Shown here piece after piece: positions 9,996-18,609 of a DNA stretch of 64,000 nucleotides. Source of the DNA: Marinactinospora thermotolerans DSM 45154. Its GTDB lineage: Bacteria; Actinomycetota; Actinomycetes; Streptosporangiales; Streptosporangiaceae. The position numbers and the translations under genes were made by a program. Positions within the stretch are counted from its first letter, which is position 1, and every line of letters starts with the position of its first letter. The notes beneath the pieces are model-generated. The model had not been told where the DNA came from. It ran no database searches and saw only the letters and a list, made by a program, of their open reading frames with translations. Where the stretch lies: the NCBI RefSeq assembly GCF_900167435.1, contig NZ_FUWS01000012.1, positions 130,323-194,322 on the forward strand. The letters are read 5' to 3'.

Positions 9996-12900
9996 ATGAG
10001 CCTTTCTGGACTTCTCGCCGTCGTCGCCGACGATCCGGCCCTCAAGAAAGCGATCGCAACCGCCCGCGGCGGCCACGATCCTCGTCTCGATCTCGTGGCG
10101 CCGCCCGCGCTGCGCCCGTTCCTGTTGGCCGCGCTGGCCGCCGGGGCCCCCGTGGGGGCGGACCGTCCGGTCCTCGCCGTCACGGCGACCGAGCGCGAGG
10201 CGGCCGACCTCGCCGACGCCCTCGGATCGCTCCTGCCCGCCGAGTCGGTCGCGCTCTTCCCCGCCTGGGAGACGCTGCCGCACGAGCGGTTGTCGCCGCG
10301 CTCCGACACCGTGGGCCGCCGGCTGGCGGTGCTGCGCCGCCTGGCCCACCCCGACCCCTCCGACCCGCTCACCTCGCCGCTGCGGGTCGTCGTCGCCCCG
10401 GTGCGCAGTGTGCTCCAGCCGCTCGTCGCCGGGCTCGGCGACCTGCGGCCCGTGCGCATCCGGCCGGGCGATGAGGCCGAGCTCGACGACGTCGTGCAGG
10501 CCCTGGTCGAGGCCGGCTACGCGCGGGTCGACCTGGTCGAGAAGCGGGGCGACATCGCCGTGCGCGGCGGCATCCTCGACGTGTTCCCGCCCACCGAGGA
10601 ACACCCGCTGCGGTTGGAGTTCTGGGGCGACCGGGTCGACGAGATCCGCTACTTCCAGGTGGCCGACCAGCGTTCCCTGCCCGGCAAGCCCGACGAGACC
10701 CGCGCCGGCTCGGCGCCGGGTCTGTTCGCCCCTCCCTGCCGGGAGCTGCTGCTCACCCCGGCGGTACGCGAACGCGCCCGCGCGCTCGCGGCCGACCACC
10801 CCGCCCTGGCCGACATCCTGGCCAAGCTCGCCGACGGTGTCGTGGTCGAGGGGATGGAGGCGTTCGCGCCGGCGCTCACCGACCACATGGAGCTGCTGCT
10901 GGAATACCTGCCGGCCGGAGCCCACATCGTGGCCTGCGACCCCGAGCGCATCCGCACCCGGGCGCTGGAGCTCGAGGCGACCAGCAAGGAGTTCCTGGAC
11001 GCCTCCTGGGTCAACGCCGCCTCCGGCGGCGAGGCCCCCATCGACCTGGGCGCCTCCGCCTACAGGTCGATCGCCCAGGTCCGTTCGGACGCCGACCGGC
11101 TGGGCCTGGCCTGGTGGACGATCACCCCGTTCGACCCGGGCGCGCCGGCGACGGCCGAGGAGGACGACTCCCTCCTCATCGGCGCCACCGCCGCCGACGA
11201 GTACCGCGGCGACACCGAGCGCGCGCTCGCCGACGTCAAGTCGTGGCTGCACGACGAGTGGCGGGTCACGCTGGTCACCCAGGGGCAGGGGCCGGCGGAA
11301 CGGTTGGTGTCGATGTTGCGCGACTCCGGCCTGGGCGCCCGGCTCCAGCCGGACCTGTCCTCCGCGCCGGACCCCTCCGTCGCGACGGTGACCACCGGAC
11401 GGATCGAACACGGCTTCGTCTGGCGTTCGGTGCGCACCGTCGTGCTCACCGAGACCGACCTCGCCGGGCAGAAGTCCTCCACCAAGGACATGCGGCGCAT
11501 GCCCAGCCGGCGCAGGGGCGCGATCGACCCGCTCCAGCTCAAGTCCGGCGACTACGTGGTGCACGAGCAGCACGGTGTGGGCCGCTACATCGAGATGGTC
11601 AGCCGCAGCGTCCAGGGGGCCACCCGCGACTACCTGGTCATCGAGTACGCGCCGTCCAAGCGCGGGCAGCCCGGCGACCGGCTGTTCGTGCCCACCGACC
11701 AGCTCGACGAGGTCACCCGCTACGTCGGCGGCGAGGCGCCCACGCTGAGCAGGATGGGCGGGGCCGACTGGACCAAGACCAAGAACCGCGCGCGCAAGGT
11801 CGTCCGGGAGATCGCCGGCGACCTAATCCGGCTGTACTCCGCGCGCCAGGCCTCCCCCGGCCACGCCTTCGGCCCGGACACGCCCTGGCAGCGCGAACTC
11901 GAGGACGCGTTCCCCTACGTCGAGACGCCCGACCAGCTCGCGGCCATCGACGAGGTCAAGCGCGACATGGAAAAGCCCGTCCCGATGGACCGGCTGATCT
12001 GCGGTGACGTCGGCTACGGCAAGACCGAGGTCGCCGTCCGCGCGGCGTTCAAGGCGGTCCAGGACGGCAAGCAGGTGGCCCTGCTGGTGCCGACCACCCT
12101 GTTGGTGCAGCAGCACCTGTCGACGTTCACCGAACGCTACGCCTCGTTCCCGGTCACGGTGAAGCCGCTGTCGCGCTTCCAGACCGACTCCGAGGTCGAG
12201 GCCACCCGCGAGGGGTTGCGCACCGGCCAGGTCGACGTCGTCATCGGCACGCACCGGTTGCTGTCGTCGGAGACGAAGTTCAAGAACCTCGGCCTGGTGA
12301 TCATCGACGAGGAACAACGGTTCGGCGTCGAGCACAAGGAGGCCCTGAAGCGGCTGCGCACGCAGGTCGACGTGCTGGCGATGTCGGCGACCCCGATCCC
12401 GCGGACCCTGGAGATGGGCCTGACCGGCATCCGCGAGATGACGACGATCCTCACGCCCCCGGAGGAGCGCCACCCGGTGCTCACGTTCGTGGGCCCCTAC
12501 GACGAGAAGCAGATCGCCGCGGCGATCCGCCGCGAGCTGATGCGCGAGGGCCAGGTCTTCTTCGTGCACAACCGCGTGGCCTCGATCGACCGCGTGGCCG
12601 CGTCCCTGAGCAGGCTGGTCCCCGAGGCCCGGGTCGCCTACGCCCATGGCCAGATGAACGAGCAGCAGCTCGAGAAGGTCATGGTCGACTTCTGGGAGAA
12701 GAACTTCGACGTGCTGGTCTCGACCACCATCGTGGAGTCGGGGCTGGACGTGCCCAACGCCAACACCCTCATCGTCGACCGCGCCGACACCTACGGCCTG
12801 TCGCAGCTGCACCAGCTCCGCGGCCGGGTGGGGCGGGGCCGCGAACGCGCCTACGCCTACTTCCTGTACCCGCCCGAGAAACCGCTGACCGAGACCGCGC

Positions 12901-13589
12901 ACGAGCGGTTGGCGACGGTCGCGCAGCACACCGAGACCGGCGCGGGCATGTACGTGGCGATGAAGGACCTGGAGATCCGCGGCGCGGGCAACATCCTCGG
13001 CGCCGAGCAGTCCGGGAGCATCGCCGGGGTCGGTTTCGACCTGTACGTGCGCATGGTCGGCGAGGCGGTCCGCGAGCTCAAGGGCGACGCCTCGGCCGCC
13101 GAAGAGGTCGAGACCAAGGTCGAGCTGCCGATCAACGCCCACATCCCGCACGACTACGTGCCCGGCGAACGGTTGCGCCTGGAGGCCTACAAGCGGATCG
13201 CGAGCGTGTCGGGCCTCGACGACATCGTGGCGGTGCGCGAGGAGCTGGCCGACCGTTACGGCGAGCCTCCGCAGCCGGTCGACAACCTCCTGGCCGTGGC
13301 CCGCTTCCGCGTGCTGGCCCGCAGCGCCGGACTGAGCGACGTCGTTCTGCAGGGCAACCAGGTCCGCTTCGCGCCGGTGGAGTTGCCGGAGTCCCGCCAG
13401 TTGCGGTTGCGGCGGCTGTATCCGAAGTCGCTGTTGAAGGAGGCCACGAGCACGCTGCTGGTCCCCGCGCCCAAGTCCGGGGGGCTCGGCGGCCGTCCGT
13501 TGCGCGACCTGGAGCTGCTGAAGTGGTGCAGCGATCTGGTCGAGGCCATCTTCGAGCCGGACCTGGCCGGGGCCTCGACCAGGTCCTGA
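9996..13589 (+). CDS. mfd: Transcription-repair coupling factor Mfd
   Basis: 1197-residue DNA translocase that removes RNA polymerase stalled at lesions and recruits UvrA. The order of domains is normal. UvrB-like modules come first (PAWETLPHERLSPRSDTVGRRLAVL near residue 88; RGGILDVFPP). The RNA-polymerase-interacting domain follows (KSGDYVVHEQHGVGRYIEM near residue 515). The helicase core has Walker A GDVGYGKTE near residue 670, the DEEQ box near residue 770 and motif VI HQLRGRVGRGRERAYAY. A TRCF C-terminal domain ends the protein. The ATG follows GGTGAT. Here mfd runs opposite to mazG, whereas in Mycobacterium the two are co-directional. Confidence 0.98.
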   Translation: MSLSGLLAVVADDPALKKAIATARGGHDPRLDLVAPPALRPFLLAALAAGAPVGADRPVLAVTATEREAADLADALGSLLPAESVALFPAWETLPHERLSPRSDTVGRRLAVLRRLAHPDPSDPLTSPLRVVVAPVRSVLQPLVAGLGDLRPVRIRPGDEAELDDVVQALVEAGYARVDLVEKRGDIAVRGGILDVFPPTEEHPLRLEFWGDRVDEIRYFQVADQRSLPGKPDETRAGSAPGLFAPPCRELLLTPAVRERARALAADHPALADILAKLADGVVVEGMEAFAPALTDHMELLLEYLPAGAHIVACDPERIRTRALELEATSKEFLDASWVNAASGGEAPIDLGASAYRSIAQVRSDADRLGLAWWTITPFDPGAPATAEEDDSLLIGATAADEYRGDTERALADVKSWLHDEWRVTLVTQGQGPAERLVSMLRDSGLGARLQPDLSSAPDPSVATVTTGRIEHGFVWRSVRTVVLTETDLAGQKSSTKDMRRMPSRRRGAIDPLQLKSGDYVVHEQHGVGRYIEMVSRSVQGATRDYLVIEYAPSKRGQPGDRLFVPTDQLDEVTRYVGGEAPTLSRMGGADWTKTKNRARKVVREIAGDLIRLYSARQASPGHAFGPDTPWQRELEDAFPYVETPDQLAAIDEVKRDMEKPVPMDRLICGDVGYGKTEVAVRAAFKAVQDGKQVALLVPTTLLVQQHLSTFTERYASFPVTVKPLSRFQTDSEVEATREGLRTGQVDVVIGTHRLLSSETKFKNLGLVIIDEEQRFGVEHKEALKRLRTQVDVLAMSATPIPRTLEMGLTGIREMTTILTPPEERHPVLTFVGPYDEKQIAAAIRRELMREGQVFFVHNRVASIDRVAASLSRLVPEARVAYAHGQMNEQQLEKVMVDFWEKNFDVLVSTTIVESGLDVPNANTLIVDRADTYGLSQLHQLRGRVGRGRERAYAYFLYPPEKPLTETAHERLATVAQHTETGAGMYVAMKDLEIRGAGNILGAEQSGSIAGVGFDLYVRMVGEAVRELKGDASAAEEVETKVELPINAHIPHDYVPGERLRLEAYKRIASVSGLDDIVAVREELADRYGEPPQPVDNLLAVARFRVLARSAGLSDVVLQGNQVRFAPVELPESRQLRLRRLYPKSLLKEATSTLLVPAPKSGGLGGRPLRDLELLKWCSDLVEAIFEPDLAGASTRS

Positions 13590-13594
13590 CCCGT

Positions 13595-13628
13595 CACACG
13601 GCGAGGCCCCGCGGGGCCTCGCCGTGTG
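13595..13628. terminator. Bidirectional terminator between mfd and hmp
   Basis: Perfect 16-base-pair stem (CACACGGCGAGGCCCC and its complement) with a two-base loop. It fills the gap between the convergent mfd and hmp stops. Confidence 0.85.
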
Positions 13629-13629
13629 T

Positions 13630-14829
13630 TCAGGCGTCCTGGGGCAGCCACAGATCCGGGCCGAACACCTCGTAGTGGATGGAGCGCGGGGAGATCCCCG
13701 CGGCGAGCAGGTCGGCGCGGACGGCCCGCATGAAGGGGAGCGGCCCGCACATCAGGACCTCGGTGTCGGCGGGGATGTCCAGGCCGGTCAGGTCCATGCG
13801 CCCGGGTCGGGCGTCACTGTCCCCGGGGTCCTCGTACCAGACGACGCCGCGTGCCCGGGGCAGCCGGTCGATCAGGCCGGCGACCTCCTCGCCCAGCGCG
13901 TGGGTGCGGGGGGAGCGGTCGGCGTGCAGCGCGAGGACGGGCCGCTGCGAGCCGCTGTCGACGAGGTCGTGCAGGACCGCGGCCATGGGGGTGATCCCGA
14001 TGCCCGCGGAGACGAGGAGCAGCGGGGTGTCGCCGGGGCCGGGGACGACGTCCCCGAACGGGGCGGACAGGGTGAGTTCGGCTCCGACGTCCACGGTGTC
14101 GTGGAGCAGGGTCGAGACCTCTCCCTCGGGGGCGCCGGGCTCGCGGACCCGCTTGACGGTGATGCGCCGGGTGTCCCCGCCGGTGCCGCCGGAGAGGGTG
14201 TACTGGCGGAGCTGGTGCAGGCCGTCCGGCATGCGCACGCGGACGCTGACGTACTGGCCCGGCCGGGCCGGCGGGAGCGGGGCGGGGCCGGCGGTGGGAC
14301 GCAGGAGGAACGACACCGCGTCGGGCGTCTCCTGGCGACGTTCGACGACCGTCCAGGTCCGCCACACGTCGTCGCCGTCCTGGATCCCGGCGACGGCGCG
14401 CAGGCGCGCCTCTGCGGCGATGAGGGCGCCGGCCATGAGCCAGTAGACCTCGTCCCAGGCGGCGGCCACGTCGGGCGTCAGGGCGTCGCCGAGGACCTCG
14501 GTCATGGCGCCGAACAGGTACTTGTGGACGATGACGTACTGGTCGTCGGTGACTCCGACGGCGACGTGCTTGTGGGCGATGCGGGAGAGCAGGGCGTCGG
14601 GACGCTCGTCAGGGTGGTCCAGCAGCGCTCGGGCGAAGCCCGCGATGGAGCCGGCGAGGGCCCGCCGCTGTTCGCCATTGGCCTGGTTACCCCGGTTGAA
14701 CATGCCGTCGAGCAGGTCGGGGTGCTCGGCGAACATCGTGTCGTAGAAGCGAGCGGTGATCTCGTCCAGGGCCGCACCGACGACGGGCAGGGTCCGGCGG
14801 ACGAGTTCGGCGGATTCAGCGGACAGCAT
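13630..14829 (-). CDS. hmp: Flavohaemoglobin, nitric oxide dioxygenase
   Basis: About 399-residue Hmp-type enzyme oxidising NO to nitrate with O2 and NAD(P)H. The globin domain covers roughly residues 1-140, with the proximal-His region IAHKHVAVGVTDDQY and VHKYLFGAM. The FAD domain contains GQYVSVRV and RQYTLSGG. The NAD domain contains SAGIGITPMAAVLHDL and ends with MCGPLPFMRAVRADL and HYEVFGPD. The start ATG lies behind GGAGG. An NsrR-type operator lies 35 bases upstream and the nsrR gene is next, so nitrosative-stress induction is expected. Length and motifs are normal. Confidence 0.96.
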   Translation of the reverse strand: MLSAESAELVRRTLPVVGAALDEITARFYDTMFAEHPDLLDGMFNRGNQANGEQRRALAGSIAGFARALLDHPDERPDALLSRIAHKHVAVGVTDDQYVIVHKYLFGAMTEVLGDALTPDVAAAWDEVYWLMAGALIAAEARLRAVAGIQDGDDVWRTWTVVERRQETPDAVSFLLRPTAGPAPLPPARPGQYVSVRVRMPDGLHQLRQYTLSGGTGGDTRRITVKRVREPGAPEGEVSTLLHDTVDVGAELTLSAPFGDVVPGPGDTPLLLVSAGIGITPMAAVLHDLVDSGSQRPVLALHADRSPRTHALGEEVAGLIDRLPRARGVVWYEDPGDSDARPGRMDLTGLDIPADTEVLMCGPLPFMRAVRADLLAAGISPRSIHYEVFGPDLWLPQDA

Positions 14830-14863
14830 GCTGGGCCTCCTTCGGCGCGGAACACGACGCCTG

Positions 14864-14886
14864 AATAGGAATCTGAAATGCATATT
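14864..14886 (-). promoter_or_regulatory. NsrR operator upstream of hmp
   Basis: On the minus strand a perfect half-site AATATGCATTT is followed by one base and a second half AGATTCCTATT. Compared from memory with the published 11-1-11 NsrR dyad (AAnATGCATTT n AAATGCATnTT), the first half is exact and the second keeps about eight of eleven positions. It sits in the nsrR-hmp gap, where such a site is expected. Confidence 0.8.
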
Positions 14887-14932
14887 AAGACGCCCACGCG
14901 GCCTCCCCCATCCGGGTCCCGCCTACCCCGTT

Positions 14933-15385
14933 TCAGACGGGAAGACCGTCTCCCGGGGGCCGCAGCGCGTGGAGGACCGGCCCGGTCGGGGGCGCGACCA
15001 GCGATTCGACGCTGACCCCGTCGAGGGAGGCGAAGAAGGCCTCCTGCGCGGCCCGCAGGGCCCCGCGCAGGCGGCACGCCGACCGCAACGGACAGGGCGG
15101 GTCGTCCTCGCAGCCGACGACGTCCCCGCCCCCTTCGAGCTCGCGCACGATCATCCCGACCGAGGCGCGCCGCCCGGCCTCGGTCAACCGCAACCCGCCG
15201 CCCCTGCCGCGACGGGCCTCCACCATGCCCATGTCGGAGAGGCGGGCGACCACCTTGACGGCATGGCTGTAGGGCACCACCAGGAGTTCCGCGACCCTGC
15301 GCGTGGTCAGCAGCTCCCCCTCTTCCGCCACCGCGAGCCGCATCACGATGCGCAGTGAGAGGTCGGTGAAAGCCGTCATCCGCAT
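14933..15385 (-). CDS. nsrR: Rrf2-family Fe-S regulator NsrR
   Basis: 150-residue Rrf2 winged-helix repressor that senses nitric oxide through an iron-sulfur cluster. The N-terminus MRMTAFTDLSLRIVMRLA and the helix-turn-helix LTTRRVAELLVVPYSHAVKVVARL are typical of NsrR. The cluster ligands are visible as Cys-x5-Cys-x5-Cys in the segment GCEDDPPCPLRSAC, the same spacing as the Streptomyces protein. The gene is immediately upstream of hmp on the same strand, with the operator between. I used the ATG of MRMT; the ATG two codons later is also possible. Confidence 0.93.
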   Translation of the reverse strand: MRMTAFTDLSLRIVMRLAVAEEGELLTTRRVAELLVVPYSHAVKVVARLSDMGMVEARRGRGGGLRLTEAGRRASVGMIVRELEGGGDVVGCEDDPPCPLRSACRLRGALRAAQEAFFASLDGVSVESLVAPPTGPVLHALRPPGDGLPV

Positions 15386-15592
15386 ACCCCCACGGTAGGT
15401 CCTCGTCCAGGGGCGAACGGCCATCGCCCTCGACCACGCCACGGAAAAGAGACGGGCAGCCCCGGTTCAACATGCACGCCGAAAACCCTGTGCAAGGTAA
15501 ACCACGGAACGCACCCGAGCGACTACCCTTGGTGATTAACGTCCTCCGGACCGTGACCGGCCCCCGCCCCTCCCAGAAAGGATCGGCACCCC

Positions 15593-17212
15593 ATGGACAC
15601 CGCCGCCCCCGGACCCGAGCTCGCCGACTACACCGCCCTGCTGCGACGGCGCTGGTGGGTGGTCGCCGCCGGTACCGCGGCCGGCGTCGTCGTGGCCACC
15701 ACGGCCCTGTTCCTCGTGCCACGCTCCTACACCGCCGAGACCGCCGTGCAGGTCCTGCCCACCGGCATCGCCGAACTCACCGGCGAACGGTCGGGCCGCA
15801 CCAACGGCGAGGTCAACCTCGACACCGAGGCCCAGGTCGTCCGCTCCGCCGAGGTCGCCGGCACCGCGGTGGCCCGGCTGGGCACCGGCGAGGACGTCAC
15901 CGAGGTCCGCGAACGGGTCGAGGTCACGGTCCCGCCGAACAGCAGCGTCCTGGAGATCTCCTACTCGGCCGGCTCCCCCGAACACGCCCGCGCGGGCTCC
16001 ACCGCGTTCGCCGAGGCCTACCTCGACTACCGCGCCGAACAGGTCGGCGGCCAGATCGAGGGAAGGTTGGAGGCGCTACGCGCCGACCGCGACGAACGCT
16101 ACGAGGAGCTCGAGGAACTCGCCGAGCGCGCCGCTTCGGGCACCGGCGCCACCCGGTTGCGCGCCGAATCCCGCCTCACCTCGGTCCAGGACGAGATCTC
16201 CGAGCTCAACGCGCGGATCAACCCGCTCGCCGCGCTGGCCGACTCCCTCGACCCCGGCCGGATCATCACCGCCGCGGTCGCCCCCGAATCCCCCAGCTCG
16301 CCCATCCCCCACCTGTGGCTGGGCAGCGGCGCCCTGCTGGGACTGGTCCTGGGACTGGCCGTCGCCTACCTCGTCGACCGTGGCGACCCCCGGCTGCACA
16401 CCGTCCGCGAGCTCCAGCGCGCCGACGCGCCGGCGCTCCTGCTGGACCTGACCGGTGAGGGCCACGGCGGCGGCCGGATCGGGCTCTCGTCGTCCGGCTC
16501 CCGGACCGGTCAGGCCTTCAACGGCCTCGCGCACGCCCTGGGGGCCGCGCTCGGCGAGGACGGCCGCACCGTGGTGGTGACCGGTGCCTCGACCGGTCAC
16601 GCCGGGGCCACCGTGGCCGCCAACCTCGCCGCCGCCCTGGCCCGCACCGGAGCCGACGTCCTCCTCGTCTGCGCCGACCCCGACGGCGCCTCCGCCACCA
16701 GGGTCCTCAACCTGCCCGCGGGCCCCGGGCTCGCCGAGGTCCTCGCCGACGCCGCCGACCCCACCACGCTGGAGCGGCGCCCGGCCGCCCTTCCCGGCGT
16801 GCGCGTGCTCCTTCCCGGCGACGACCCCTCCCGCGCGGCCGAGCTGCTCCAGCGCGAGACGATGACCAGCCTGGTCGGGCGCCTGCGCGCCGACACCCGC
16901 CACGTCGTCATCGCCACCGCGCCCATGTCCGAACGGGCCGACGCCGCGGCGCTGGCCTGCGTGGCCGACGCCGTTCTCGTCGTGGTCGAGCTGGGGCACA
17001 CCCACGTGGCCGACCTCACCCAGGGCGCGCGGCGCCTGGACGGCAGCGGTACCGGGCTGCTGGGCACGGTGGTCCTGCCCCGCCAGGCCGTTTCAGCCCC
17101 GGCCGCCCCGTCACCGGCGGCCCCCGCGCGGTCGGAGCCCGCCGGCGACGACCTTCCCGACGCCACCACGAACGTCGGCAGCGACGACGCCGACCTGGCC
17201 TCGCGACGCTGA
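15593..17212 (+). CDS. Wzz-type chain-length regulator fused to a degenerate BY-kinase-like domain
   Basis: 539-residue polysaccharide co-polymerase. The Wzz domain begins at residue 12 (YTALLRRRWWVVAAGTAAGVVV, first membrane segment) and has an extracytoplasmic part with a coiled coil around residues 160-210. The second membrane segment is near residue 241 (WLGSGALLGLVLGLAVAYL). A ParA/BY-kinase-like fold follows. Its Walker A equivalent near residue 330 reads GASTGHAGATVAANLA without the usual Lys-Ser/Thr, Walker A' reads CADPDG, and there is no C-terminal Tyr cluster. It is therefore probably structural and not a kinase. The ATG follows GAAAGGA. It leads the left exopolysaccharide operon, and the next gene overlaps its stop by one base. 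Confidence 0.85.
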   Translation: MDTAAPGPELADYTALLRRRWWVVAAGTAAGVVVATTALFLVPRSYTAETAVQVLPTGIAELTGERSGRTNGEVNLDTEAQVVRSAEVAGTAVARLGTGEDVTEVRERVEVTVPPNSSVLEISYSAGSPEHARAGSTAFAEAYLDYRAEQVGGQIEGRLEALRADRDERYEELEELAERAASGTGATRLRAESRLTSVQDEISELNARINPLAALADSLDPGRIITAAVAPESPSSPIPHLWLGSGALLGLVLGLAVAYLVDRGDPRLHTVRELQRADAPALLLDLTGEGHGGGRIGLSSSGSRTGQAFNGLAHALGAALGEDGRTVVVTGASTGHAGATVAANLAAALARTGADVLLVCADPDGASATRVLNLPAGPGLAEVLADAADPTTLERRPAALPGVRVLLPGDDPSRAAELLQRETMTSLVGRLRADTRHVVIATAPMSERADAAALACVADAVLVVVELGHTHVADLTQGARRLDGSGTGLLGTVVLPRQAVSAPAAPSPAAPARSEPAGDDLPDATTNVGSDDADLASRR

Positions 17213-18609
17213 TGGACGTCTCCTCCACGTCGGGCGCGCCCGCGTCCCTCTCCCCGGCCGCCACTACTCCGTCCCGGTTCACCTCCTGGCCCGCCGGATG
17301 GCCGTTCGTCGCGCTGTTCGCCGGTTACCCCCTGTGGTGGGCCCTGGGGCTCGGCCAGTTCGCCTTCTGGGTATTCGCGCTGCCCATGGCGCTGCACCTG
17401 TGGCGCCGCAAACGCGCGGGCCTGCTGCGGCTGCCCCCGGGGTTCACGCTGTGGGCGCTGTTCCTGGTGTGGTCGGTGGCCGGTCTGGCGCTGCTCGGGC
17501 TCACCCCGCCCGGCGCGCTGCCCGGCAGCGCCGGACTCGCCGGCGCGCTCGTCCGGGTCCTCACCTACCTCGCCCTGACGGTGCTGCTGCTCTACGTCGG
17601 CAACCTCTCCCGCGCCGAGTTCTCCGACGGTGCCGTCGCGCGCGCCCTGGGCTGGCTGTGCCTGGCGACCGTCGCCGGGGGGCTGCTGGGCACGTTCGCG
17701 CCCTACTTCGAGTTCACCGCGCCGCTGGAGCTGCTGCTGCCCGGCCCCCTGGCCCGCGACCCCTACCTCCAGACGCTCATCCATCCCGCCGCGGCCCAGG
17801 TCATGGACGTCCTGGGGTACGAGGCACCCCGGCCCAAGGCGCCGTGGGAGTACACCAACTCCTGGGGCAACAACCTGTCGCTGCTGGTCATCTGGCTGGT
17901 CATCGGCTGGGTGTGCCGTGGGCGGGGATGGCGGCGGTGGACCGCCTGCCTGGCGCTGGCGCTGTCCGTGGTGCCGATCGTCTACTCGCTCAACCGGGGT
18001 CTGTGGGTGGGGCTGGCCCTGTCGATCCTGTTCGCGCTGGTGCAGCTGGCGCGCCGGGGCCGGATCGTCGAGGTGGGGCTGTGCTGCCTGGCGGGCCTCC
18101 TCGCCGCGGGGGCCCTCCTGCTCTCCCCCTTGATGGGGATCGTCGAGGACCGGGCCGCCAACCCGCACAGCGACGACGGCCGGGCCGTCGCCAGCGCCGC
18201 CGCCGTGCGCGCCGCGATGGACTCCCCCGTCATCGGCTGGGGCTCCACCCGCGAAGCCCTGGGCAGCGGCACCTCCATCGCCATCGGCAAGTCCCCCGAA
18301 TGCCCCCAGTGTGGCAACCACGTCATCGGCAACAACGGCCAGCTGTGGCTCCTCCTCATCGCGAACGGGTGGGTCGGGACCGCGTTCTTCCTGGGCTTCT
18401 TCGCCCAGGCGGTGTGGCGGCACCGGTTCGACGTGTCCCTGGTGGGTTCGGGTGCGCTGCTGACCGTCCTGCTGCTGTTTTGGTACATGTTCTTCTACGT
18501 CGCGCTCACGGCGCCGCTGGCCCTGTCGTTGACCGCCGTCGCCCTTCTGTGGCGCAGGTCCACGCCCGCCCCCGGCGCCGTCGCGACTCCCGAGGGGGTT
18601 GGGCGATGA
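17212..18609 (+). CDS. O-antigen ligase/Wzy-like polysaccharide polymerase
   Basis: 465-residue membrane protein with about ten to twelve hydrophobic segments. A large extracytoplasmic loop lies near residues 175-215. A second lies near residues 315-375 and contains RGWGSTREALGSG-like residues and a CPQCGNHVIGNNGQLW stretch. This layout matches the O-antigen ligase/Wzy superfamily, which joins lipid-linked repeat units or ligates polymer outside the membrane. The start overlaps the wzz stop (TGATG) and the end overlaps the next gene (ATGA), so translation is coupled. Polymerase is favoured over ligase because Wzz and Wzx partners are present. Confidence 0.8.
   Translation: MDVSSTSGAPASLSPAATTPSRFTSWPAGWPFVALFAGYPLWWALGLGQFAFWVFALPMALHLWRRKRAGLLRLPPGFTLWALFLVWSVAGLALLGLTPPGALPGSAGLAGALVRVLTYLALTVLLLYVGNLSRAEFSDGAVARALGWLCLATVAGGLLGTFAPYFEFTAPLELLLPGPLARDPYLQTLIHPAAAQVMDVLGYEAPRPKAPWEYTNSWGNNLSLLVIWLVIGWVCRGRGWRRWTACLALALSVVPIVYSLNRGLWVGLALSILFALVQLARRGRIVEVGLCCLAGLLAAGALLLSPLMGIVEDRAANPHSDDGRAVASAAAVRAAMDSPVIGWGSTREALGSGTSIAIGKSPECPQCGNHVIGNNGQLWLLLIANGWVGTAFFLGFFAQAVWRHRFDVSLVGSGALLTVLLLFWYMFFYVALTAPLALSLTAVALLWRRSTPAPGAVATPEGVGR

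Noticed and set aside
15462-15480. A second NsrR site upstream of nsrR (AACATGCA string)
   Set aside because: Only one short half-site is present and the second half does not match, so autoregulation is not supported.
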